Part shown: positions 1 through 6,559 of the stretch, in pieces | Numbering within the stretch: the first letter of the stretch is position 1 | Layout of the letters: the number at the start of each line of letters is the position of its first letter | From: Quisquiliibacterium sp. | GTDB lineage: Bacteria; Pseudomonadota; Gammaproteobacteria; Burkholderiales; Burkholderiaceae_E | NCBI GenBank assembly: GCA_023257915.1 | Contig: JALRBB010000418.1 | Span: 1 to 10,353 of the forward strand | Reading direction: 5' to 3' | Length of the DNA: 10,353 nt | Notes under the pieces: model-generated | The model's input: only the letters and a program-made list of their open reading frames with translations | Told to the model about the DNA's origin: nothing | Databases searched by the model: none | Translations under genes and position numbers: made by a program

Positions 1-380
<380 letters not shown>

Positions 381-415
381 TCATGCCGAAGCGCGTGCAT
401 GATCGGCTAAGATGA

Positions 416-1234
416 TTGCGATTTTACGATAGCCTCAACCTAGCCCGAATGCCCGAACCCGCGCTGCCACGCGAACCGAAGCACCGCGCGCGCACCGCCG
501 GCTGGCTGCCCCTTGCGGGCATCGTGCTGGTCGCGCTCCCCGCCTGCCTCGTCTATGCGTTTTTCGTCGGCTGGCTTCCGCATGCCCTTGCGGTGCTGGC
601 CGCAATGGTCGCAATGCTCGCCCTTGGCCGGGCAAGGCATGAACTGGGCCTGGCAAGCTGGGCGGACCGCCAGCTGGAGCCAGCGCTGCATTTCGCCGGC
701 ATCGGTGCGCGCGGCACGATCGCCATCGTGATGCTGCTCCTGGTTCGCCTGGAAGCCTTGTCGACGCTCGACCCTGGCTGGATTGCCACGACCCTGCTGT
801 GCGCAATCGGCGTCTCGCGCGCCTTCGCGGTGCTGGTCGCGGCATCGCTGCCTGGCAGGGCGACACCTGCGCGCCAGTGGCCGCAGGTGCAACACGAGGT
901 CGCAGACAGGCTCAGCCAGGAGCCGCGCATCGGGTCTCTGGCAACAGTCTGGGCAATTTTCTGCGGCGCAATCCCGGTGGTCGTGGCGATTCAATGGACC
1001 GGACTTTTGCTGCCATTCGGACTGGCCGTCACGGCCGCGCTGCTGGTCGCAGCCTGGATGCGGCGACGACTGAAGCGACACGATGTCGCACCAGCCGGCC
1101 GCACCACGTCTGGAGCGATCCGACTGGAGCGCGCGCTCGGCAGCACACAGACCCTCAGCGAACTGGCGTTCTATCTGGGCATCATCGGGGCCTTGTCGCT
1201 GCCGCTCGACCTGCTCGGCGAGCAGGCCTGGTAG
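416..1234 (+). CDS. CobS-like membrane protein lacking the CobS active-site residues
   Basis: CobS (adenosylcobinamide-GDP ribazoletransferase) is an integral membrane enzyme joining the lower ligand to cobamides. This 272-residue product resembles it end to end: LNLARMPEPA (8-16) for the family LQFLTRIPVP, PLAGIVL plus LVYA (32-48), HELGLASWAD (75-84) for the acidic H-x-DGLADxxDG, IGARG (96-100) for the DSRIGxxG segment, SRAFAVL (134-140), and ALGSTQTLSELAFYL (240-254) for the C-terminal GDxLGAxxxLxEL. About six hydrophobic segments (near 30-50, 55-70, 101-145, 176-198, 200-214, 250-265) fit. Most conserved acids are gone: two Asp of DGLADxxDG are L77 and S81, the KDSR run is absent, and the late GD is E238-R239. 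Codon third positions stay GC-rich and the frame is unbroken. Start: TTG 416, directly after a stop; ATG 449 is the alternative. Probably inactive as CobS: a repurposed pseudoenzyme or an early relic. Confidence 0.68.
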   Translation: MRFYDSLNLARMPEPALPREPKHRARTAGWLPLAGIVLVALPACLVYAFFVGWLPHALAVLAAMVAMLALGRARHELGLASWADRQLEPALHFAGIGARGTIAIVMLLLVRLEALSTLDPGWIATTLLCAIGVSRAFAVLVAASLPGRATPARQWPQVQHEVADRLSQEPRIGSLATVWAIFCGAIPVVVAIQWTGLLLPFGLAVTAALLVAAWMRRRLKRHDVAPAGRTTSGAIRLERALGSTQTLSELAFYLGIIGALSLPLDLLGEQAW

Positions 1235-1250
1235 CCCGGGACACGCCGGC

Positions 1251-2618
1251 TCAAAGGATGTAACGCGCCAGATCCTCGCGCTGGGCGACGTCCGCCAGGC
1301 GTTGCTCGACAAAGGCGGCATCGATGCTGACGGTCGTTCCTGCGTGGCGCACCGCGGTAAACGAGACCTCTTCGAGCAGTTTTTCCATCACCGTGTGAAG
1401 ACGGCGCGCGCCTATGTTTTCGGTCTTTTCGTTTACCGAAAAGGCGATCTGCGCGAGTCGCTCGACACCATCCGGCTCGAAGCGCAACGACACCCCTTCG
1501 GTGGCGAGCAAAGCCTCGTATTGCTTGCACAGGCTCGCGTCGGTCTCGGTCAGGATCCGCACGAAGTCACCGGCCGACAGCGCATCCATCTCGACCCGGA
1601 TCGGCAATCGCCCCTGTAATTCCGGGATCAGGTCCGAAGGCTTGGACAGATGGAATGCGCCGGACGCGATGAACAGCACATGATCGGTTCGGATCACCCC
1701 GTAACGGGTGCTGACGGCCGAGCCTTCGATTAGCGGCAACAGGTCGCGCTGCACCCCCTGACGCGAGACATCCGTGCCTTGTGTGTCCGACCGGGTTGCG
1801 ACCTTGTCGATCTCATCGATGAACACAATGCCGGTCTGCTCGACGAGATCGACCGCCCGAACCTTGATCTCCTCGTCATTGACCAGCTTGGCCGCCTCTT
1901 CGTCCGCCAGCAGCCGCATCGCCTCGCGCACCTTGATACGGCGCGAGCGCTTGCGCGCCTGCATGCCGGAGAACAGCGACTGGATCTGCTGCGTCATCTC
2001 CTCCATGCCGGGCGGACCGGCGACCTCGAGCGAGGGCATAGGCTGGGCGAGTTCGATTTCGATTTCCTTGTCGTCCAGATCCCCTTCGCGCAGCTTCTTG
2101 CGAAACTTCTGGCGGGTCGCCGAATCCGCGGATGCGGACGGCCGCCCGGACGGGTCATCATCAGAGTCCGATCCGAAGGCAAAGCCGGTGGCGGACGGGC
2201 GCGATGGCGGCAACAAAACATCCAGCACCCGGTCTTCGGCAGCGTCGATTGCACGCTGCTCGACCTTGCGCATTTCCTGTTCGCGGGTCTGCTTGACCGC
2301 AACCTCGGCAAGATCACGGATGATCGTATCGACGTCGCGTCCGACGTAGCCGACCTCGGTGAACTTGGTCGCCTCAACCTTGATGAATGGAGCATTGGCC
2401 AGGCGCGCCAGTCGGCGCGCGACCTCGGTCTTGCCAACGCCGGTCGGACCGATCATCAGGATGTTCTTGGGCGTGATCTCGCGGCGCAACGGTTCGGCCA
2501 CCTGCTGACGACGCCAGCGGTCACGCAGGGCGATCGCCACTGCCCGCTTGGCGCGCGACTGGCCAACAATATGCTTGTCGAGTTCCGAGACGATTTCCTC
2601 GGGGGTCATCTGGGTCAT
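1251..2618 (-). CDS. hslU: HslU, ATPase subunit of the HslUV protease
   Basis: AAA+ unfoldase that forms a hexamer on the HslV peptidase and feeds it unfolded substrates in the cytoplasm. The 455-residue product carries IVGQ near the N-terminus (17-20), Walker A GPTGVGKT (57-64), pore loop GYVGRD (90-95), the intermediate domain (~110-243), Walker B VFIDEIDK (265-272), sensor-1 region FIASGAFH (316-323), the arginine-finger region ELQGRLP (333-339) and sensor 2 NIGARRL (401-407). The C-terminus DLARYIL matches the tail that inserts into HslV. It is about 12 residues longer than E. coli HslU (443); much of this is a Ser/Asp-rich stretch at 148-168 in the intermediate domain. Start ATG 2618 has GGGAAGG at 2632-2626, 7 bases upstream; a second Met at codon 4 is less likely. 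It is 50 bases downstream of hslV and surely cotranscribed. Confidence 0.97.
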   Translation of the reverse strand: MTQMTPEEIVSELDKHIVGQSRAKRAVAIALRDRWRRQQVAEPLRREITPKNILMIGPTGVGKTEVARRLARLANAPFIKVEATKFTEVGYVGRDVDTIIRDLAEVAVKQTREQEMRKVEQRAIDAAEDRVLDVLLPPSRPSATGFAFGSDSDDDPSGRPSASADSATRQKFRKKLREGDLDDKEIEIELAQPMPSLEVAGPPGMEEMTQQIQSLFSGMQARKRSRRIKVREAMRLLADEEAAKLVNDEEIKVRAVDLVEQTGIVFIDEIDKVATRSDTQGTDVSRQGVQRDLLPLIEGSAVSTRYGVIRTDHVLFIASGAFHLSKPSDLIPELQGRLPIRVEMDALSAGDFVRILTETDASLCKQYEALLATEGVSLRFEPDGVERLAQIAFSVNEKTENIGARRLHTVMEKLLEEVSFTAVRHAGTTVSIDAAFVEQRLADVAQREDLARYIL

Positions 2619-2625
2619 TGGATTG

Positions 2626-2632
2626 CCTTCCC
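2626..2632 (-). promoter_or_regulatory. Ribosome-binding site of hslU
   Basis: GGGAAGG on the minus strand, 7 bases before ATG 2618. It supports translation from the first Met rather than the Met three codons later. It lies in the 50-base hslV-hslU gap, so hslU has its own initiation signal within the operon. Confidence 0.6.
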
Positions 2633-2668
2633 GCGGCCATCTGGGCCGCCTTCATCGAGGCCGAGCGA

Positions 2669-3205
2669 TCAGCCGAGCGTCTCGACGGTGTGATGCTGGT
2701 TCGTATAAATGCAGATCTCGCCGGCGATCGTCAGCGACTTGCGCACGATGGCCTCGGCGTCCAGTTCGGTGTTGTCGAGCAGCGCAAGGGCCGCCGCCTG
2801 CGCATACGCGCCGCCGCTGCCGATCGCGATCAGACCATGTTCGGGCTCAAGCACGTCACCATTGCCGGTAATCACTAGCGAGTGCTCACTATCTGCTACG
2901 GCCAACATGGCTTCGAGGCGGCGCAGCATTCGGTCGGTTCGCCAGTCCTTGGCCAGCTCGACCGCAGCGCGCTGCATGTGGCCGGAATGTTTCTCCAGCT
3001 TGGCCTCAAAGCGCTCGAACAGCGTGAACGCGTCGGCGGTACCACCCGCAAAACCTGCCAGCACCCGATCGTGGTAGAGCCTTCGCACCTTTCGCGCACC
3101 CTGTTTGATGACAATGTTGCCAAGGGTGACCTGCCCGTCGCCACCGAGCGCTACCCTGCCACCGCGGCGCGCGGAAACGATCGTCGTTCCATGAAATTGT
3201 TCCAT
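2669..3205 (-). CDS. hslV: HslV, peptidase subunit of the HslUV protease
   Basis: Proteasome-beta-like N-terminal-nucleophile threonine peptidase; two hexameric rings dock with HslU. The 178-residue product begins [16 protein letters not shown]. By alignment with E. coli HslV (MTTIVSVRR), the nucleophile Thr1 is T7, Asp17 is D23 (in GGDGQVTLG) and Lys33 is K39. [17 protein letters not shown] and [15 protein letters not shown] follow, and DICIYTN-type GEICIYTN is near the end, all typical. Six residues must therefore be removed to expose T7, unlike E. coli where only Met is removed. The frame stays open 16 codons further upstream (Met at 3253), but that extension does not fit the family. The Shine-Dalgarno sequence before 3205 is weak. 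The 125 bases upstream (3206-3330) contain no heat-shock promoter I can defend. Confidence 0.96.
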   Translation of the reverse strand: MEQFHGTTIVSARRGGRVALGGDGQVTLGNIVIKQGARKVRRLYHDRVLAGFAGGTADAFTLFERFEAKLEKHSGHMQRAAVELAKDWRTDRMLRRLEAMLAVADSEHSLVITGNGDVLEPEHGLIAIGSGGAYAQAAALALLDNTELDAEAIVRKSLTIAGEICIYTNQHHTVETLG

Positions 3206-3297
3206 GTCCGGAATCGTACACGCGTGCCCGGAAGCTGCCGAACCCGGGGCCATCGCGCAAGCTGCATCGGTGGCGCCGCGAGCGCCGCGACTAGCTG

Positions 3298-3312
3298 CCG
3301 GACCAGGTCCGG
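3298..3312. repeat. Perfect inverted repeat after the STAS-protein gene
   Basis: ccggacc-a-ggtccgg, two 7-base arms around one base, lies 18 bases beyond the stop of the STAS gene and 93 bases before hslV. A second small inverted pair, ggcgc-cgcga-gcgcc, lies about 25 bases further toward hslV. Neither is followed by a T run on the minus strand, so a standard intrinsic terminator is not supported. It may still form a 3'-end hairpin or a protein site. Confidence 0.35.
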
Positions 3313-3330
3313 GCTACGACACCGGCGCGC

Positions 3331-4797
3331 TCAGCCCTTGCGGCTGCGGATATCGGCGACTTCGTGCAGGCCCATCACAATGAACATCGCCTCGACGATG
3401 GTGGTGGGTTCGACGAACAGCACCGACTGGCCACGGCTCGCAAACGTGACGATCTCATTGAGAAGTTCTCCGGCTGCGACGAAGTCGATCCGGCGCAACG
3501 CGCGACAATCAAGCAGGATTTCGCCGCGATCGACCGCGAACTCGCGCAAGGCGGCCAGTTCGTCGGCCATCCGCCCGACGACATCACCCTTCAGATGAAA
3601 GACCGAACCGACCGGCCCGGACTGGCGCCCCGCCTCATCTCCGGACGGCTCGGCAGCCAGCGCCCCGTCGGCTTCGAGTCGAATGCTGGCAGGCGGCGCG
3701 ACCCAGGGCGGAGGCGAGATCTCGTAGGTAACGCAGTAGTCGATCGACAATTCCTCGAACTGCTGCTGACTGCCCAGCAAGCGATGCGCAAGCAGCGCCA
3801 ACTGCCACAGCGATTCGTCCGGATCCCGTCTGCCGACCTCGATCCCCGCAAGTACCAGCGACAACAGTTTGCGCAGGTTGAGCAGCGTGACCTCGCCGCC
3901 CGCCATCTCGCAGGCCCGCAAGAATTCGCAGGCTGCGCCAGCGCCTTGTGCATCGGCACTGACCAGTTGACCGAAATCGAGGCTGACCTTGTTTCGGGTT
4001 TGCAAGGTACGACGGGCCTGCTCGAATTGCCGGAGGCTGGATCCATCGAGCGCTCCGGAAAAGCGAACCGTGGCGGCCGCCGGCCCGGTGGCTCCGGGCT
4101 GCGGTCTGCTGGCGGGGTCTTCGATCCAGGCCGGCGGAGAGCGCTCAAAACGCGCAGCGAACTCGAGCGCAACCGCTTCAAAGCCCGCCCGGTCTGCGCT
4201 CGCCTGCAGCACATCGAGCAGCATCAGCCAGCCCTGGCGTTGCCATTGCAGCGGCATGTCCAGTTCGAGAGCGGCCTTCAAGGTTGCGATACAGGCGGCC
4301 GGCTGATCGTTGGCGTACAGGATTGCGGCTTCTTCCAGTTCGGGCGGCAACGACGAGGTGCTGACCTCGATTCCGCCAAAACCGACATAGGTGTCGCCCA
4401 GCACCACCGAGGTGCTGTAATCCGGGGGCTGCGGTTCAACGAGCGGCTCGGAACGCAGCTGCGGCGCAGCTGTGTAGGCACTCGGCGGCGGTCGGGCCGC
4501 CGACGGTGGCGGATTCGTGGCCGTGGTGGCCCGTCTGGGATCGACGCTTTGTGAGGCGCCACCGGACGCGGTCGCAGGGGGATGCGCGCTGGTCGAAGCG
4601 CCCTGGGAGGGCGACGACATCATTTCGGATTCGATCCGGTCGATCTTTTCCGCGGTGCGTCGAGCAAGCTCGCGCTGGGCCTCCAGCGAATCTGCGGGGG
4701 ACTGACTGCGAGCCGACTCCGACCCTCGGGCAGTTGTATCGCTGCGAGCACGACCCGGATCGGGCTTGCCCTTTCGACCGAACAGAGAAAACGCCAC
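3331..4797 (-). CDS. Large STAS-domain protein with two helical-plus-STAS modules
   Basis: A 488-residue soluble protein of unknown role, of the type I recall near dksA and hslV in Burkholderiales. Numbered from GTG 4797: residues 1-12 are hydrophobic-basic (VAFSLFGRKGK); 14-35 polar; 36-60 a probable coiled coil (EAQRELARRTAEKIDRIESE); 60-125 disordered, rich in Pro/Ser/Ala/Thr; then two modules in tandem. Module 1 has helices (~150-215) ending in RFERSPPAW (216-224), then a STAS-like fold (~243-320). Module 2 has LWQLALLAHRLLG (331-343) ending in YEISPPPW (358-365), then STAS (~398-482). STAS domains bind partners, often by Ser/Thr phosphorylation, but the usual DSSG is ADAQG in the first and IDFVAAG in the second, so phosphoswitching is unlikely. 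Start: AGGG at 4809-4806 sits 8 bases before GTG 4797; an upstream GTG at 4815 would add six residues. Function is not known to me. Confidence 0.85.
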   Translation of the reverse strand: MAFSLFGRKGKPDPGRARSDTTARGSESARSQSPADSLEAQRELARRTAEKIDRIESEMMSSPSQGASTSAHPPATASGGASQSVDPRRATTATNPPPSAARPPPSAYTAAPQLRSEPLVEPQPPDYSTSVVLGDTYVGFGGIEVSTSSLPPELEEAAILYANDQPAACIATLKAALELDMPLQWQRQGWLMLLDVLQASADRAGFEAVALEFAARFERSPPAWIEDPASRPQPGATGPAAATVRFSGALDGSSLRQFEQARRTLQTRNKVSLDFGQLVSADAQGAGAACEFLRACEMAGGEVTLLNLRKLLSLVLAGIEVGRRDPDESLWQLALLAHRLLGSQQQFEELSIDYCVTYEISPPPWVAPPASIRLEADGALAAEPSGDEAGRQSGPVGSVFHLKGDVVGRMADELAALREFAVDRGEILLDCRALRRIDFVAAGELLNEIVTFASRGQSVLFVEPTTIVEAMFIVMGLHEVADIRSRKG

Positions 4798-4840
4798 GCC
4801 CTGAACCCTGCGCACGGTTGGCTGGTCAGTGTATCACCCG

Positions 4841-4872
4841 GGCCTGCAGGCCAGATCCGGTCGAAGGACCGG
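4841..4872. repeat. Two small inverted repeats in the dksA-STAS gap
   Basis: ggcctgcaggcc (4841-4852) is a perfect 12-base palindrome. ccggtc-gaag-gaccgg (4857-4872) is a 6-base stem with a 4-base loop. They sit in the 126-base gap between the dksA stop and the STAS-protein start, next to a larger palindrome at 4893-4910. No T run follows. They could be RNA hairpins protecting the dksA 3' end or merely GC-rich coincidence. Confidence 0.35.
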
Positions 4873-4892
4873 CGGTCGGCGCATCACAACCG

Positions 4893-4910
4893 CCCGGCAG
4901 CGCTGCCGGG
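4893..4910 (-). terminator. Possible hairpin at the 3' end of dksA
   Basis: cccggcagcgctgccggg is a perfect 18-base palindrome beginning 13 bases after the dksA stop. As RNA it can form a 7-base stem with a GCGC loop. On the minus strand it is followed by CGGTTGTGATG, with only scattered T, so it is at best a weak intrinsic terminator. It may instead be a 3'-end stabilising hairpin that separates dksA expression from the downstream STAS gene. Confidence 0.4.
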
Positions 4911-4923
4911 GGCCGAACCCGAA

Positions 4924-5352
4924 TCAGTCGCCGTAGAGCTTCTGACGCAACTCGCGGCGCTGCTGCGCCTCCAGCGACAGACCGGCAGTGGGACGAGCCA
5001 GGAGTCTTTGCAGGCCGATCGGCTCGCCGGTCTCCTCGCAGTAGCCGTAGTCGCCCGCTTCAATCTTGGCGAGCGATTGCTGGATCTTTTTCAACAGCTT
5101 GCGTTCGCGATCGCGAGTGCGCAACTCCAGCGCATGCTCTTCCTCGATCGTCGCGCGATCGGCCGGATCGGGCACGATCACGGTCTCACGCAGATGTTCG
5201 GTGGTCTCGTCTGCATTCTGGAGGATTTCGCGCTCCATCTGCTGCAACCGCTCGCGAAAGAAACCCAGTTGCGCCTCGTTCATGTAGGCGGACTCGGGCA
5301 TCTTGAGCAGATCGGCCTCGGACTGGATTTTCTTGACTTTCGTTGCAGGCAT
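4924..5352 (-). CDS. dksA: DksA, RNA polymerase-binding stringent-response regulator (zinc-finger cysteines lost)
   Basis: DksA enters the RNA polymerase secondary channel and, with ppGpp, represses rRNA promoters and activates amino-acid genes. The 142-residue product has the long coiled coil (~26-97) with the functional tip DPADRA (62-67), matching E. coli D71 and D74, then EEEHALELRTRDRERKLLKK. The C-terminal globular part reads YGYCEETGEPIG (102-113) and ARPTAGLSLEAQ (119-130). Of the four E. coli zinc ligands only the first remains (C105); the others are T108, S126 and A129. It is therefore a zinc-independent form, which I recall as usual for Burkholderiales and like DksA2 of Pseudomonas. 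A COG0523 GTPase lies just upstream. The 141-base leader contains a TTGACT (5399-5394) but no matching -10. Start ATG 5352 has only a short GAG upstream. Confidence 0.95.
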   Translation of the reverse strand: MPATKVKKIQSEADLLKMPESAYMNEAQLGFFRERLQQMEREILQNADETTEHLRETVIVPDPADRATIEEEHALELRTRDRERKLLKKIQQSLAKIEAGDYGYCEETGEPIGLQRLLARPTAGLSLEAQQRRELRQKLYGD

Positions 5353-5493
5353 TTTGTTCTCGATTTAGCTCGGACTGGGCCGATTTGTGTCTCAGTCAAC
5401 CGGATCCGGTCGCTGCATTCCGGCGGCGGCCGCGGAACGATCATCCGGGACGCACTGTAACGCGAACGCCCCGGCATCGCACATTTGAGCGAA

Positions 5494-6471
5494 TCAGGCC
5501 AGGCACTGCTCCAGGCCCTTCAGGAAAATATCCCGCGGCAGGTTGCGTCCGATGAAGACCATCTTGCTCGAGGGCTTCTCACCAGGCTGCCAGCGGCGCC
5601 CGAGGTCGGCGCCCATCATTTGATAGACCCCTTGAAAGACCGTCTGGCGATCGGCTCCCTTCATGAAAAGCACGCCTTTATACCGCAACATATCCTGGCC
5701 GTAAACCTGGATCAGGCCGCCAAGGAAATCCTCGAGCTTGAGCGGATCGAACGGCTTGGACGAGCGAAACACGAAGCTCTGAACGGCGTCGTCATGTTCG
5801 TGCTCGTCGCTGGTCAGGAACTGCGGGTCGAGCTCAAGAATGGCGTTCAGATTGAATCCGCGGATGTCCAGAACGTCGGCGATTGCGGCATTGCCGAAAT
5901 GCACCGGCTTGATCGGCGCCCGCGGGTTGATCCGCGAGATTCGCTGACGCAGCGCCTGCTGCCCGGCCTCGTCAACAAGATCGACCTTGGACATCAGGAT
6001 GCGATCGGCGAACCCGACCTGCTCCTGGGCTTCCTTGTGTTCATCGAGTTGCTTGTCGCCATGCTTGGCATCGACCACGGTGATCACCGCGTCCAGCAGG
6101 AAGTAGTCGGCGATGTCGTCATCAAGAAAGAAGGTCTGCGCAACCGGCCCGGGGTCGGCAAGTCCGGTCGTCTCGACAACGACCCGGTCAAAGCCAATCT
6201 CGCCGGCTTCGCGCCGCTCGCGCAGCTCGCCCAGGATGCGGATCAGGTCGCCACGCACCGTGCAGCAGATGCAGCCGTTGTTCATCTCGACGATCTGCTC
6301 GTCGCGATCCTGCAGCAGCAGGTCGTTGTCAACGCCCTCTTCGCCGAACTCGTTCTCGATCACCGCGATCTTCAGGCCGTGCTCTTCCTTCAGAATGCGG
6401 TTCAGCAGCGTGGTTTTGCCGCTGCCGAGAAAGCCCGTGAGGATCGTCACCGGTACATGCTTGGAACTCAT
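5494..6471 (-). CDS. CobW/COG0523-family GTPase, putative metal chaperone
   Basis: G3E-family P-loop GTPase of 325 residues; relatives deliver Zn, Co or other metals to client proteins. Visible are Walker A GFLGSGKTT (13-21), NEFGEEGVD (40-48), the metal-binding CxCC in NNGCICCTVRGDL (64-76), ETTGLADP (100-107) and the base-recognition SKVD (161-164, S in place of the usual N). A short acidic-His patch DEHEHDD (222-228) precedes the C-terminal CobW domain (~229-320). The His-rich stretch is short, so metal storage is not indicated. Start: ATG 6471 has GGAAAGG 7 bases upstream; an upstream start at 6498 would add nine residues that fit poorly. It sits upstream of dksA, separated by 141 bases. 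The exact subfamily and metal cannot be told; a true cobalamin-synthesis CobW is unlikely, since no other cobalamin gene with an intact active site is present. Confidence 0.92.
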   Translation of the reverse strand: MSSKHVPVTILTGFLGSGKTTLLNRILKEEHGLKIAVIENEFGEEGVDNDLLLQDRDEQIVEMNNGCICCTVRGDLIRILGELRERREAGEIGFDRVVVETTGLADPGPVAQTFFLDDDIADYFLLDAVITVVDAKHGDKQLDEHKEAQEQVGFADRILMSKVDLVDEAGQQALRQRISRINPRAPIKPVHFGNAAIADVLDIRGFNLNAILELDPQFLTSDEHEHDDAVQSFVFRSSKPFDPLKLEDFLGGLIQVYGQDMLRYKGVLFMKGADRQTVFQGVYQMMGADLGRRWQPGEKPSSKMVFIGRNLPRDIFLKGLEQCLA

Positions 6472-6478
6472 GGTCTTG

Positions 6479-6485
6479 CCTTTCC
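6479..6485 (-). promoter_or_regulatory. Ribosome-binding site deciding the COG0523 GTPase start
   Basis: GGAAAGG on the minus strand, 7 bases before ATG 6471. It supports the 325-residue protein over the longer reading from 6498. Only one base separates it from the hairpin arm at 6487. Confidence 0.7.
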
Positions 6486-6486
6486 A

Positions 6487-6522
6487 GCCCGAAACCAAAC
6501 CGGGTAGTTTAGCGTTTCGGGC
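6487..6522. promoter_or_regulatory. 36-base nested inverted repeat upstream of the COG0523 GTPase
   Basis: Outer arms gcccgaaac (6487-6495) and gtttcgggc (6514-6522) are perfect 9-base complements. Inside them aaac (6497-6500) and gttt (6507-6510) also pair around a 6-base loop. The structure ends one base from the Shine-Dalgarno of the gene. It could be an operator, or an mRNA hairpin affecting translation of this GTPase. It is unlike the AT-rich consensus of Zur boxes as I know them. No T run follows, so it is unlikely to be a terminator of the preceding methyltransferase gene. Confidence 0.5.
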
Positions 6523-6559
6523 CGTCGGCCGCTGACAGCGCCTTTTGCGCCTGGGGAAA

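Noticed and set aside
1210..1226. Bidirectional terminator between hslU and the CobS-like gene
   Set aside because: The 7-base stem with a 3-base loop has no T tract on either strand and lies in coding sequence.
440..1321. 293-codon minus-strand frame opposite the CobS-like gene
   Set aside because: Arg/Gln-rich low-complexity translation with no recognisable family; it also runs into the 3' end of hslU. The plus strand has clear CobS similarity and GC-rich third positions.
3206..3330. Heat-shock (sigma-32) promoter before hslV
   Set aside because: A CTTGCGC occurs on the minus strand but no CCCCAT-like -10 at the right distance; not supportable.
3364..4554. 396-codon plus-strand frame opposite the STAS gene
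   Set aside because: Shadow frame from high GC; Arg/Gly-rich translation without a recognisable family, while the minus strand has domain structure and a good start.
5371..5399. Sigma-70 promoter for dksA based on TTGACT at 5399-5394
   Set aside because: The hexamers 16 to 18 bases downstream (CAGTCC, AGTCCG, GTCCGA) do not resemble TATAAT.
5485..6507. 340-codon plus-strand frame opposite the COG0523 gene
   Set aside because: Exact antisense of a gene with complete GTPase motifs; no start signal or family match.
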